Shown piece after piece: positions 25,083-34,062 of a stretch of 64,000 bases of DNA. Every line of letters starts with the position of its first letter. The first letter of the stretch is position 1. Made by a program: the position numbers and the translations under genes. The notes under the pieces were generated by a model. It was not told the origin of the DNA. It did no database searches and worked only from the letters and a program-made list of their open reading frames with translations. The stretch comes from Arthrobacter sp. C9C5 (GTDB lineage Bacteria > Actinomycetota > Actinomycetes > Actinomycetales > Micrococcaceae): positions 180,359 to 244,358 of the forward strand of contig NZ_JABFMX010000002.1 of the NCBI RefSeq assembly GCF_013359735.1, written 5' to 3'.

Positions 25083-26066
25083 ATGGACGTTGAGCACAAA
25101 CAGCTCGTTCAGCTGCTGCCGCTGCTGCCCCTGCTGGCCGAGCTCGGGAGGACCCAACACATCACCGCCACGGCCGAGGTGCTGGGACTGCCCCAGTCGA
25201 CGGTGAGCCGTGGAATCGCGCGGGCCAGCGGCATCATCGGGACGGAACTGCTGATCCGGGACGGTCGCGGCGTGCGGCTGACCCCCGCGGCCAAGGCGCT
25301 CCTCCCGCACATTGAGGCCGCGCTGGGCGAGTTCCAGACCGGGCTGGACTTGGTCAGGCACGAGTCGGAGGTGGTGCGCGGCCGGATCGCGGTGTCGTTC
25401 CAGCACACCTTCGGCGAGGCGATGCTGCCGCTGCTGATCAGCGCCTTCCGCAGCCGGCATCCGCAGCCGGCCTTCGACCTCAGCCAGGGTGCGCGGGACG
25501 GCTGCCTAGCGGAACTGGCCGCCGGGGATGCGGACCTGGCACTCACCGCCCCGATCGCGTCACCGAGTCGGCTGATCTCCTCGGCTGCCCTGTACCGGGA
25601 ACCGCTGCGGCTGGTGGTCCACCACCGGCACCCGCTCGCCCGGCGTCGTCGTGCCCGCCTCGCGGAGATCCGGCAGGACCCGTTCGTGGCGATGGGCCCC
25701 GGCTACGGCATGCGCTCGCTGACGGACGCACTGTTCCGGGAAGCCGGATTCCGGCCCCGCATCGCCTTCGAAAGCCAGGACTCCCACACGGCCAGAGGGC
25801 TCGTCTCGGCCGGGCTGGGCGTAAGCATCCTGCCGCCCGGCGGACTGGCCCCCGGACGCCACACCCCGGGGCAGTCCGGCGACCTGGGCTGGGTGGAGCT
25901 GGCGCTGGACTCCGGCCTCGCCTTCCGGGAGATCGGCCTGGCCTGGCGGGAGCGGCGCGGGGGAGCGGACGCCGAGCCGGACCCGGTGCGGCTGTTCCGC
26001 GAGCTGGTGCTTAGCGAGGGCCCGGCGCTCCTGGCCGGCTTTGTCCGCGGACGCTCGGGGAACTGA
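25083..26066 (+). CDS. LysR family transcriptional regulator
   Basis: 327 aa. The N-terminal winged HTH (residues about 8-66) includes ATAEVLGLPQSTVSRGIARAS and LLIRDGRGVRLTPAAKALL. A periplasmic-binding-like effector domain follows, with HTFGEAMLPLLISAFRSRHP and GLVSAGLGVSILP. ATG 25083 has GAGAGGG upstream. It probably controls the divergent MFS exporter through the dyad at 25018-25036. The effector is unknown. Confidence 0.93.
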   Translation: MDVEHKQLVQLLPLLPLLAELGRTQHITATAEVLGLPQSTVSRGIARASGIIGTELLIRDGRGVRLTPAAKALLPHIEAALGEFQTGLDLVRHESEVVRGRIAVSFQHTFGEAMLPLLISAFRSRHPQPAFDLSQGARDGCLAELAAGDADLALTAPIASPSRLISSAALYREPLRLVVHHRHPLARRRRARLAEIRQDPFVAMGPGYGMRSLTDALFREAGFRPRIAFESQDSHTARGLVSAGLGVSILPPGGLAPGRHTPGQSGDLGWVELALDSGLAFREIGLAWRERRGGADAEPDPVRLFRELVLSEGPALLAGFVRGRSGN

Positions 26067-26193
26067 ACCGACCCGCCCCGCGCCGCTGCAAGCCGTCGCC
26101 GCCGTCGTTCGTTCGCGGTCTCCGTCCTGACTCGACGTTTCCACACGGCGAGCGCGGGGCGAAGCCGCGAGTGGGCAGCCCCGCCCGCGCCCC

Positions 26194-27228
26194 TCAGCCC
26201 GGCAGTCCCGCCAGGACCTCCGCGACGGAGGCGGCGCGGGCCTGCTGCCAGCCGGTCCCGGCCCAGAGATTCAGCCGCTCCGCATCCCCGACGGCGGCAG
26301 CGGCCGCGCGCAGCGGGGCGGTGAGGTGGTGCACCGCCGGGTAGGACTCCGGCGCGTCCGGGTGGTCCCGGACGAACTCGTTGACCAGCGCCCGGGCCGG
26401 CCGTCCGGTGAAAGCCCTGGTCAGGGCCGTCCGGGTGAAGTGCGGGCTGGCCAGGGCGTCCTTGTGCAACTGCCGGGCGCCGCTCTCCTGCGTGCGGAGC
26501 AAGGCCGTGCCAAGTTGGGCTGCCTGTGCGCCCGCGGCCAGCACCCGGTCCACGCCGGCGGCGTCCATGATCCCGCCCGCCGCGACGAGGGGGAGCGCGA
26601 CGGCGGAGCGCACCGTCGCGATCAGCTCCGCCGTCGTGGCCGGCGCGCCTGAACCCGGATCGCCTGACGCCGGCAGGAACGCCGCGCTGTGGCCTCCGGC
26701 GCACCCATGCTGCACCACCAGGGCATCCACGCCCTGTTCGGCCGCCTGCCGGGCCTCGGCCGCGGTGGTGACCGTGGCCAGTACTGCCGACCCGGCCCGC
26801 TGCAGGGCGTGGACCACGTCCGCGCCGGGGAGGCCGAAGGTGAAACTGACCAGCTCCACCGGATCCGCCAGCAGGGCCTCGATCTTGGCCTGCCACGCGT
26901 CGTCGTCATCGAGCCGCAAGGGCGGGAGCTCCACACCGTAGCGCCGGGCATCAGGGCGCAGCTGCAGCCGGTATGCCTCGAGCTCGGCCACGGCAGCCGC
27001 GGAGGGCGGCAGCTGGGCCGGATCCGGGACGAAGACATTCATGCCGAACCGCGCGCCGGACTCCCGGGTGGCGCGGATGTCCGCCAGCATGGCAGCAACG
27101 CTCTTGTAGCCCGCGGCCAGGAAGCCCAGACCGCCGGCCTCATGCACGGCCGTGACGAAGGGCGGAGTTGAAGTCCCGCCGGCCATCGGCGCGGCGATGA
27201 TCCGGGTACCGAAGATATCGCGGGACAT
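26194..27228 (-). CDS. nitronate monooxygenase (2-nitropropane dioxygenase family)
   Basis: 344 aa TIM barrel of the FMN-dependent NMO family. The N-terminus APMAGGTSTPPFVTAVHEAG is the first FMN-contact strand. VVQHGCAGGHS (about 172-182) carries the catalytic His equivalent, and AAGGIMDAAGVDRVLAAGA plus QLGTALLRT form the phosphate-binding loops. Members oxidise alkyl nitronates such as propionate-3-nitronate. It is divergent from the kinase gene at 27265 with only 36 bp between the starts, so their promoters overlap. Confidence 0.9.
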   Translation of the reverse strand: MSRDIFGTRIIAAPMAGGTSTPPFVTAVHEAGGLGFLAAGYKSVAAMLADIRATRESGARFGMNVFVPDPAQLPPSAAAVAELEAYRLQLRPDARRYGVELPPLRLDDDDAWQAKIEALLADPVELVSFTFGLPGADVVHALQRAGSAVLATVTTAAEARQAAEQGVDALVVQHGCAGGHSAAFLPASGDPGSGAPATTAELIATVRSAVALPLVAAGGIMDAAGVDRVLAAGAQAAQLGTALLRTQESGARQLHKDALASPHFTRTALTRAFTGRPARALVNEFVRDHPDAPESYPAVHHLTAPLRAAAAAVGDAERLNLWAGTGWQQARAASVAEVLAGLPG

Positions 27229-27264
27229 TGCTCACTCCTGTCGGTGATTCAGTAGGCTGTTCCG

Positions 27265-28197
27265 GTGACTCATTCTGACATCCCCACCCCGCCGGACGCC
27301 GTTTCCGCCGCCGCTCCCGGCGCCGTGATCGGACTCGACATCGGCGGCACCAAGACCCGCGGGGTCCGGTTCGAGGGCGGCACGCCCGTGGCCGACGAGT
27401 CGGTGGGCAGCGCCAACGTCCAGAACGTCACTCCCGAGGAAGCCGCCCGGAACCTCGCGGAACTCTTCGCCCGGATCGGCGGCGGTGACATCGCCCAGGT
27501 CTACGCCGGAGCCGGCGGTATCGACACCGACGACGACGCCGCGGCGCTCGCCGCGCTGATTGCCCCGCACGTGCCCGGCGCCAAGATCACCGTTGTGCAC
27601 GACTCCCGGCTCCTGCTGGCAGCCGGCGGGGCCAGCACCGGCGTCGCCGTGATCGCCGGAACCGGCTCGGCCGCGTGGGGCAAGAACAGCCGCGGACAGG
27701 AAGCCCGGGCCGGGGGCTGGGGCTACCTGCTCGGCGACGAAGGCAGCGGCTACTGGCTGGGCCGCGAGGCCGTGCGGCACAGCCTGCGCCGGATGAACCA
27801 GGGGCTGGAACCGGATGAACTGACCAGGGCCCTGCTGGCCTCCTGCGGGGTGGACCACCCGAACAAACTCATCGCGCTGTTCCACTCACCCGAGACCGGA
27901 CGCCGCTTCTGGGCCCAGCGCGCCCGGCTCGTCGTGGAGGCGGCCGACGCCGGCCACGCGCCGAGCCAGGAGCTGATAGACCAGGCAGGCCGCGACCTCG
28001 CCGCCATGGCCGAGCAGACCGTGAGGCAGCTCGGCATCGAGGGGCCGGTCATCCTGGGCAGCGGGCTCGGCATGAACGTGCCGCGGCTGCAGGAATCGTT
28101 CCGCACGGCCCTGGCCGCGGCCGGGATCACCGACGTCCGGGTGCTGCAGCAGGAACCCGTGTTCGGGGTGCTCCAGCTCGTCGCCGAGCAGGGCTAG
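27265..28197 (+). CDS. BadF/BadG-type ATPase, N-acetylglucosamine kinase-like
   Basis: 310 aa of the sugar-kinase/Hsp70/actin superfamily. Phosphate 1 motif GLDIGGTKTRG (about 24-34), phosphate 2 motif IAGTGSAAWG (about 131-140), then GWGYLLGDEGSGYWLGREAV, typical of GlcNAc kinases. The adenosine motif VILGSGLGMN lies near the C-terminus. It probably phosphorylates an amino sugar; the substrate is inferred from the family. GTG start with TAGGCT (27253-27258) 6 nt upstream, suggesting a leaderless mRNA. Confidence 0.9.
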   Translation: MTHSDIPTPPDAVSAAAPGAVIGLDIGGTKTRGVRFEGGTPVADESVGSANVQNVTPEEAARNLAELFARIGGGDIAQVYAGAGGIDTDDDAAALAALIAPHVPGAKITVVHDSRLLLAAGGASTGVAVIAGTGSAAWGKNSRGQEARAGGWGYLLGDEGSGYWLGREAVRHSLRRMNQGLEPDELTRALLASCGVDHPNKLIALFHSPETGRRFWAQRARLVVEAADAGHAPSQELIDQAGRDLAAMAEQTVRQLGIEGPVILGSGLGMNVPRLQESFRTALAAAGITDVRVLQQEPVFGVLQLVAEQG

Positions 28198-28244
28198 CGG
28201 GCAGGCACGGGGGGCAGCCGCAGCGGCGGGAACCAGGGACGGGG

Positions 28245-29282
28245 TCACTGCCGGCGCCGCGGCCGCAGCGGCACCCCCGGCAACGGCGGCGCCGGGATGC
28301 GGCCGGCTTCGGATCCGGCGTCGGGACCGTGTCCGCGCACCAGCCCGAACCGTGCCCGCGACGCGTCGTCGTCGGAGAGCCCGGCCTGGGCTTCCCAGTC
28401 CAGGCGTGACTGCTCCACCTCTTCGTGGCTGCGGCCGACGAAGTTCCACCACATCAGCAGTTCCTCTTCGAACGGCTCGCCGCCCAGCAGCACGAAGCGG
28501 GTGCCCGGAGCGGCGTCCAGGTCCAGGCTGCTGCGCCCGGAGCCGAGGTAGCCCAGCGGGCCTGGCTGCACCTCCTGGCCGTCCAGCGCCAGGGCGCCGT
28601 CGAGCACCAGCACGGCGTGCTCGAACTCCGGCTGCAGCGGCAGGCTGATGCTTCCGGCGCAGCTGATGTCGGCGCCAACGATCGGGGAGTACATGGTGGC
28701 CGGCGAGGTGGTGTCCGCCAGGGTCCCCACCATGACGGTTGCAGTGAAGCCGTCGCCGCGGACCACGGGCAGCTCGCGGTGCTGCTCGAACGCCGGTGCC
28801 CGGTGCCGTTCGGAGTCCGGCAGCGCGACCCACAACTGCAGCCCGCGCTGCACGGGCAGTTCCGGCGTCGTCGCGCCCGGTCCCCCGTTCACCTGAAGCA
28901 CCGCGAATTCGGAGTGCGATACGCCGCGGCCCGCCGTCATGATGTTCAGCTCGCCCGGGCGGACGGTCACGTCGCTGCCCACACTGTCCCGGTGCCGGAT
29001 GTTGCCGGCCAGCGGCCAGGTAACGGTCTGCAACCCTGTGTGCGGGTGCGGCAGCACGGACATGGCCACCCGGTCCGGTCCGAAGCTGTCCAGGAAGCAC
29101 CACGCGCCCACGGTGGGCAGCCCGCGCTGCGGCAGGGTCCGCGAGACGTTCATGGCGCGGACGCCGCCCAGCGGAACCTCCCTCGCCGGCCACAATTGCA
29201 GGCACGGGCCGTTGGCGGTCCCCTCCACACTGTGGGCGGCGGGGCAGACTTCTTCGGGCGGAAGGACTTCGAGGTTGGTCAC
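28245..29282 (-). CDS. pirin family protein
   Basis: 345 aa cupin. The N-terminal pirin domain has the metal-site histidines in PHPHTGLQTVTW and HRDS, and GELNIMTAGRGVSHSE supplies another His and Glu. RGLQLWVALPD follows, and the pirin C-terminal domain starts about residue 190. Bacterial pirins include quercetin dioxygenases and protein regulators; the role here is open. GTG 29282 is chosen because TAGAGT lies 6 nt upstream on the minus strand; TTG 29288 abuts that element and is unlikely. It is divergent from the NUDIX gene 65 bp away. Confidence 0.92.
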   Translation of the reverse strand: MTNLEVLPPEEVCPAAHSVEGTANGPCLQLWPAREVPLGGVRAMNVSRTLPQRGLPTVGAWCFLDSFGPDRVAMSVLPHPHTGLQTVTWPLAGNIRHRDSVGSDVTVRPGELNIMTAGRGVSHSEFAVLQVNGGPGATTPELPVQRGLQLWVALPDSERHRAPAFEQHRELPVVRGDGFTATVMVGTLADTTSPATMYSPIVGADISCAGSISLPLQPEFEHAVLVLDGALALDGQEVQPGPLGYLGSGRSSLDLDAAPGTRFVLLGGEPFEEELLMWWNFVGRSHEEVEQSRLDWEAQAGLSDDDASRARFGLVRGHGPDAGSEAGRIPAPPLPGVPLRPRRRQ

Positions 29283-29347
29283 ACTCAAACTCTAGGACCG
29301 AACCGGAAGATCCGGCAGGGTCCGCGCGGCGCCGTTACGCTGGTGCC

Positions 29348-29800
29348 ATGACCCTGCCATTCGATACCCGCCCGGCTGCCTACGGGCTGATCCTCCGCGA
29401 TGACTGCCTCCTGCTCGCGTACTGGAAGCAGGGCGGCAAGGAGGGGTGGACGCTGCCGGGCGGCGGCCTGGATCTCGCCGAGCACCCGGTGGACGGGTGC
29501 CGCCGGGAGATCTACGAGGAGACCGGCTACCACGCTGAGATCGGCGCCATGCTGGGGATCGACGTCGGGCATTGGCCCGCCGAGAGCAGGCTCGACGGCG
29601 GCCACCGCGACTTCCAGTCGCTGCGGCTGGTCTATGAAGCGAGCATCACCGGCGGGGAGCTGCGGCATGAGGTGGGCGGCAGCACCACCCACGCGGCCTG
29701 GATCCCGCTGGCCGAGGTGGCGGGCCTGAACCGGGTCTCACTGGTCGATGCCGCGCTCCGGCTGTACCGTGAGCGGCCGCTGGACGGAAAGCTCGCCTGA
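29348..29800 (+). CDS. NUDIX hydrolase
   Basis: 150 aa. The Nudix box GGLDLAEHPVDGCRREIYEE followed by TGY (about 39-61) is complete, with all three catalytic Glu residues. It hydrolyses a nucleoside-diphosphate-linked compound; the substrate is not readable. TACGCT (29336-29341) ends 6 nt before the ATG, so the mRNA appears leaderless. Confidence 0.93.
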   Translation: MTLPFDTRPAAYGLILRDDCLLLAYWKQGGKEGWTLPGGGLDLAEHPVDGCRREIYEETGYHAEIGAMLGIDVGHWPAESRLDGGHRDFQSLRLVYEASITGGELRHEVGGSTTHAAWIPLAEVAGLNRVSLVDAALRLYRERPLDGKLA

Positions 29801-29920
29801 CAAATCCCTAGCCAGCCGCGGCGCGGGCGGTTACCCTAGAGAAACCGCGGCCGGGACGGCCGCCCAATGAGCCCAGATATAAGCCGAGATATGGGCCAGA
29901 TGACCGGGGAGGTGGAAGCA

Positions 29921-30001
29921 ATGAATGCAACGGAACTGCGCGCGCAGCGCACACCCCTAAGCCACGTCATTATTCCTGCCCCGGCAGTCCGCATCTCCTA
30001 G
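29921..30001 (+). CDS. possible 26-codon leader ORF upstream of rsgA
   Basis: ATG at 29921 follows GGGGAGGTGG (29906-29915), one of the better Shine-Dalgarno sequences in the window. The frame runs 26 codons to TAG. The peptide starts MNATELRAQR and ends PAPAVRIS, and matches no leader I recognise; it has no Cys or Trp run. It ends 70 nt before the rsgA start. It could be a real small protein or leader peptide, or a chance frame in the long rsgA 5' region, which also has a small hairpin just upstream (about 29848-29864). Confidence 0.35.
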   Translation: MNATELRAQRTPLSHVIIPAPAVRIS

Positions 30002-30071
30002 CCCTACAGCTGGCCGGTCCTCTTCGACCGCAGCGGGCAACACGCGTCCGGGGCCCATCAAAGGGTTTCCA

Positions 30072-31250
30072 TTGAATCTTCAGTTCAGTCACCACACCGG
30101 CCTCCAGGGGCCGGCCCGTTTCGGTTTCACCGAGGCCGTCACGGAACTTTTCGCCGCCAACCCCGTCCCCGGCGGCACCAGCGCCGGGCGGGTGGTCCGC
30201 GTGGACCGCAACCTCGTCCTGGTCGCGGACCATGCCGGCCAGGCACAACTGCCCTACCCGCGCGCGGGGCGCGTCCCCGCGACCGGCGACTGGGTCTGGC
30301 TCGGCAGCAACCCGGTCGGCGAACCAGCCATCGTGGGTGTGCTGCCGCGCCGCTCGGAACTAAGCCGCAAGCGCGCCTTCGAGGCATCCTCCGAGGCACA
30401 GGTGCTCGGTGCCAACATGGACGTCGTTGGCGTTGTGGTGCCGGTGGACCGTCCGCTCACGCACAACAGGCTCGAACGGACCCTCGTCGCGGCCTGGGAT
30501 TCCGGCGCCACCCCGCTCGTGGTGATCACCAAGGCCGACCTCGCGCAGGTGGCGGACGACGTCGTCGGGCAGGTCATGCTGCAGGCCGCCGGCGTCGACG
30601 TGGTCACCACCTCCGCCGAGCAGGGCGACGGCCTCGATGAGTTGCTGGCTCATCTGCCGCCCGGCGGGACCATCGTGCTGCTGGGCCCCTCGGGCGCCGG
30701 CAAGTCCACCCTGATCAACGCCCTCGTCGGGTTCGAAGCGCAGGAAACGGGCGCGGTGCGGGCCGGTGACGGCAAGGGCCGGCACACCACGACCTCCCGG
30801 GAGCTGGTCCCGCTGCCGGGCGGCTCGGTGCTGATGGACACGCCCGGGGTGCGCGGCTTTGGCCTGTTCGACGCCGAGGACGGCCTGGACGAGGTGTTCG
30901 GCGATCTCGAGGAGCTCTTCACCCGGTGCCGGTTCACCGACTGCGCGCACGGCCGCGAACCAGGCTGCGCCGTGCAGGCCGCGCTCGCGGAGGGGGCCCT
31001 GGACGAGCGCCGCTGGGCAAGCTACCTCAAGATGCAGCGCGAAGTGGCGGCCCTGGCCCGGCGCCACGACGCCGCTGCCCGGCGGGCGTACCAGCGGGAG
31101 TGGCACCAGAAAGTGGTGGTGGCCAGCCGGAGCCAGCGGGCGGCCGAGCGGCTCAGCCACGACCACCCCCGCAGGGGAAAAGACAACGGCAAAGACAACG
31201 GCAAAGACAACGGAAAGGGCAACGGAAAAGGCAGGGGCCGGGCGACGTGA
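30072..31250 (+). CDS. rsgA: ribosome small subunit-dependent GTPase A
   Basis: 392 aa. N-terminal OB domain, then a circularly permuted GTPase: TKAD (G4, about 155-158), TSAE (G5), GPSGAGKSTL (G1, about 208-217), T-rich G2 and DTPGVRGFG (G3). The C-terminal zinc knuckle is CRFTDCAHGREPGC. It matures the 30S subunit by binding near the decoding centre. TTG start with AAAGGG 6 nt upstream. Oddity: the tail ends in three KDNG repeats and a KGNGKGRGR stretch, encoded by an almost perfect 12-bp DNA repeat (about 31181-31240). Confidence 0.96.
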   Translation: MNLQFSHHTGLQGPARFGFTEAVTELFAANPVPGGTSAGRVVRVDRNLVLVADHAGQAQLPYPRAGRVPATGDWVWLGSNPVGEPAIVGVLPRRSELSRKRAFEASSEAQVLGANMDVVGVVVPVDRPLTHNRLERTLVAAWDSGATPLVVITKADLAQVADDVVGQVMLQAAGVDVVTTSAEQGDGLDELLAHLPPGGTIVLLGPSGAGKSTLINALVGFEAQETGAVRAGDGKGRHTTTSRELVPLPGGSVLMDTPGVRGFGLFDAEDGLDEVFGDLEELFTRCRFTDCAHGREPGCAVQAALAEGALDERRWASYLKMQREVAALARRHDAAARRAYQREWHQKVVVASRSQRAAERLSHDHPRRGKDNGKDNGKDNGKGNGKGRGRAT

Positions 31251-31431
31251 CACAGCGCCGGTCCCGGACCAGCGCGGGGTCCGGGGCCGGGCCTGAACCC
31301 GCGCCCATCCGAATCCCGTCCGGCGCCGAATGCCAAGGGTAGCCCCGGCGCCGCCGACGATATCGGGCCCGTTTCTTCGATTCGGTGCTCCGACATCGCC
31401 AGCGGTGGCAGCTACGCTGGGTCATACCCGC

Positions 31432-31461
31432 TTTACAGCCAAAAATCAGCATGCATATGAT
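31432..31461 (+). promoter_or_regulatory. sigma70-type promoter of the osmoprotectant ABC operon
   Basis: TTTACA (31432-31437), an 18-bp spacer and TATGAT (31456-31461), about 50 bp before the first gene of the operon. It is the best -35/-10 pair I found in the window. Confidence 0.6.
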
Positions 31462-31511
31462 CAGTTGGCTGGACCGTCCCATGTTGCCGCCAACAGTTAG
31501 GTAAGCCCGGA

Positions 31512-32609
31512 ATGGCAGAGGCCATGATCGAGTTCCAGAGCGTCACCAAGCAGTACCAGGGCGGCCAGGCCGCCGTCGACGATCTGAGCATGTCTATCGA
31601 CAAGGGCGCCATCACGGTCTTCGTCGGCCCCTCGGGCTGCGGCAAGACCACCTCGCTGCGGATGATCAACCGCATGGTCGAGCCGACCTCGGGCACCATC
31701 ACCGTCGACGGGCAGGACGTCACCTCCGTGCCCGCCGCGCAGCTGCGCCGTTCCATGGGCTACGTCATGCAGTCCTCCGGGCTGATGCCGCACCGGTCCG
31801 TCCTGGACAACATCGCCACCGTCCCGCGGCTCAACGGGGTATCCAAGGCGGCATCCCGCAAGCGCGCACAGGAGCTGCTCGACGTCGTCGGCCTCGCCGC
31901 CGGACTCGGCCGGCGCTACCCCTCACAGCTTTCCGGCGGCCAGCAACAGCGCGTGGGAGTGGCCCGTGCCCTCGCCGCGGACCCGCCCGTGCTGCTCATG
32001 GACGAACCTTTCAGCGCGGTGGACCCCGTGGTGCGCGATGAACTGCAGAAGGAACTACTCCGCCTGCAGCGCGACCTGGCCAAAACCATCGTGTTCGTCA
32101 CCCACGACATCGACGAGGCCACAGTGCTCGGTGACAAGGTGGCCGTCTTCGCCGGCGGCGGCAAGCTGGCGCAGTACGCGGCGCCGGAAGAGATCCTGCG
32201 GGCCCCGGCCAACGACTTCGTCGCGTCCTTCGTGGGCCGCGACCGGGGCTTCCGGCACCTCGCCTTCAGCCCCTCCGACGGCGTCACGATCCATCCGGTC
32301 GACACCGTCCGCGCCGACGCCCTCGGCCGTGACGGCGGACCCGGAGCGGGCGAGTGGCAGCTCGTGGTCGACGCTGACAGCCGGCCGCTCGGCTGGAGCG
32401 CGCCGGGCGCCGGAGCGGCGACCGTCCCGGGCGGTTCCCTCTTCCACAAGGGCGAGACCCTGCGCCGCGCGCTGGACGCGGCCCTGTCCTCGCCGTCCGG
32501 ACTCGGCGTCGCTGTCGACGCGGACGGCCGGGTGGCCGGTGTGATCACGGCCGAAGAAGTGCTCGCCGTGATCGAAGCGGACCGCCGGGTCCGGCAGGGC
32601 GTGCGCTGA
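31512..32609 (+). CDS. osmoprotectant ABC transporter ATP-binding protein (OpuCA-like)
   Basis: 365 aa. Walker A GPSGCGKTTS (about 40-49), Q-loop, signature LSGGQQQRVGVARAL, and LLMDEPFSAVDP with catalytic Glu. About 110 residues follow the nucleotide-binding domain, ending in a CBS-type motif (GVAVDADGRVAGVITAEEVL), as in the ionic-strength-sensing OpuA/OpuC ATPases. It powers uptake of glycine betaine, choline or a related solute. ATG 31512 is used; an in-frame ATG at 31524 matches the common family N-terminus MIEF and may be the true start. The stop overlaps the next start (TGATG). Confidence 0.93.
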   Translation: MAEAMIEFQSVTKQYQGGQAAVDDLSMSIDKGAITVFVGPSGCGKTTSLRMINRMVEPTSGTITVDGQDVTSVPAAQLRRSMGYVMQSSGLMPHRSVLDNIATVPRLNGVSKAASRKRAQELLDVVGLAAGLGRRYPSQLSGGQQQRVGVARALAADPPVLLMDEPFSAVDPVVRDELQKELLRLQRDLAKTIVFVTHDIDEATVLGDKVAVFAGGGKLAQYAAPEEILRAPANDFVASFVGRDRGFRHLAFSPSDGVTIHPVDTVRADALGRDGGPGAGEWQLVVDADSRPLGWSAPGAGAATVPGGSLFHKGETLRRALDAALSSPSGLGVAVDADGRVAGVITAEEVLAVIEADRRVRQGVR

Positions 32610-33319
32610 TGCAATGGTTCCTGGCCAACAGCGGGCAGGTCTTCAGCCTCGCCGGCCAGCACCTCGTCCTGGCGATCCTGCCGATGCTCTTCGGCCTGCT
32701 GATTTCGATCCCGCTGGCCCAGCTGGCCAGGCAGAACCGGACCCTGCGCACCGTGGTCCTGACCGCGTCCTCGCTGCTCTACACCATCCCGTCGCTGGCG
32801 CTCTTCATCATCCTGCCGACCTTGCTCGGGACCAGGATCCTTGACCCCGTCAACGTCGTGGTGGCCCTGACCATCTACGCCGTCGCGCTCCTGGTCCGGG
32901 CCGCCCTGGATGCCTTTGACTCCGTGGACGAGGACCTGCAGCAGGCTGCCGTCGCCATGGGCTTCAAGCCCCTCGCCCGGTTCCTGCAGATCGACCTGCC
33001 GCTGTCCCTGCCGGTGCTGTTCGCCGGGCTCCGCGTGGTCTCGGTCAGCAACATCTCCCTGGTCAGCGTCGCCGCCCTGCTGGGCATCGGCAACCTGGGC
33101 ATGCTCTTCACCTCCGGGCTGCAGCGGGACTTCGTCACCGAGGTGATGGTGGGCATTATTGCGATCCTGGTGCTGGCGTTGCTGATGGACGCCGTCCTGG
33201 TCCTGCTCGAACGCCTCCTGACCCCGTGGACCCGGGCAGGCGCCGGGAAACCGGGGAAGCCCGGGGAGCCGGCCGCGGCCCGGCGGCTGTCCGATTCCGC
33301 GGCGGGGGCGTCAGCATGA
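32609..33319 (+). CDS. osmoprotectant ABC transporter permease (OpuCB-like)
   Basis: 236 aa with five or six hydrophobic segments and the BPD-type permease EAA loop region (DEDLQQAAVAMGFKPLARFLQIDLPLSLPVL, about 109-139). It pairs with the second permease of the operon. Start and stop overlap the neighbouring genes by a few bases, so the four genes are translated as a unit. The C-terminal 30 residues are Gly/Pro/Ala-rich and hydrophilic. Confidence 0.92.
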   Translation: MQWFLANSGQVFSLAGQHLVLAILPMLFGLLISIPLAQLARQNRTLRTVVLTASSLLYTIPSLALFIILPTLLGTRILDPVNVVVALTIYAVALLVRAALDAFDSVDEDLQQAAVAMGFKPLARFLQIDLPLSLPVLFAGLRVVSVSNISLVSVAALLGIGNLGMLFTSGLQRDFVTEVMVGIIAILVLALLMDAVLVLLERLLTPWTRAGAGKPGKPGEPAAARRLSDSAAGASA

Positions 33320-34062
33320 GCAATGTCTTCACCGACACCTTTGCGTGGCTCGCCGACCCGGACAACTGGTCCGGCAGCACGGGCATTCCGGTGCGCCTGG
33401 CCGAGCACCTGCAGTACACCGGGCTGGTGATGCTGATTGCGACCGCCATCGCCGTCCCGATCGGCCTCTACGTCGGCCACACCGGCCGCGGCCGGGTGGC
33501 CGTCGTGGCCCTCGCCGGGGCGCTGCGTGCCCTGCCGACCCTGGGCCTGCTGACACTCTTCGTCCTGCTGGCCGGGATCGGGCTGATGCCTCCGGTCTGG
33601 GCGCTCGTTATCCTGACCGTGCCGCCGCTGCTGGCCGGGACCTACGCGGGAATCTCCAGCGTGGACCGGAACGTCGTGGACGCCGCCCGGGCCATGGGCA
33701 TGACCGAGCTCCAGGTGCTCTTCCGGGCCGAGTTCCCCAACGCGCTTCCGGTGATGTTCGGCGGGTTCCGCACCGGTGTGCTCCAGGTGATCGCCACGGT
33801 CTCGGTGGTCGCGTACATCAACCTGGGCGGCCTGGGCCGCTACCTCTTCGACGGCCTCGTGCTCTCCGACTTCCCGCAGATGCTCGGCGGCTCGCTGCTC
33901 ATCGCGGGGCTCGCCATCGCCGTCGACCTTGTCCTCGTCCTATTCCAGCGGCTCTTCCTGTCCCGTGGGGCCGCCAACAAGCCAGACCGGAGCCAGCAGG
34001 CCGCGGTTGATCTCACAGACCCCGCGACCGCGGGGACTGTTGTCCAAGGAGGTACGTCATGA
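33316..34062 (+). CDS. osmoprotectant ABC transporter permease (OpuCD-like)
   Basis: 248 aa from ATG 33316, which overlaps the preceding stop (ATGA). Several hydrophobic helices and the EAA-type loop VDAARAMGMTELQVLFRAEFPNALPV (about 121-146). The N-terminus (about 30 residues) is hydrophilic with two Trp. It forms the membrane channel with the first permease. Confidence 0.92.
   Translation: MSNVFTDTFAWLADPDNWSGSTGIPVRLAEHLQYTGLVMLIATAIAVPIGLYVGHTGRGRVAVVALAGALRALPTLGLLTLFVLLAGIGLMPPVWALVILTVPPLLAGTYAGISSVDRNVVDAARAMGMTELQVLFRAEFPNALPVMFGGFRTGVLQVIATVSVVAYINLGGLGRYLFDGLVLSDFPQMLGGSLLIAGLAIAVDLVLVLFQRLFLSRGAANKPDRSQQAAVDLTDPATAGTVVQGGTS

Noticed and set aside
31251..31511. Riboswitch or osmotic-sensing leader before the osmoprotectant operon
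   Set aside because: GC-rich inverted stretches are present but no known riboswitch core could be matched; only the promoter was kept.
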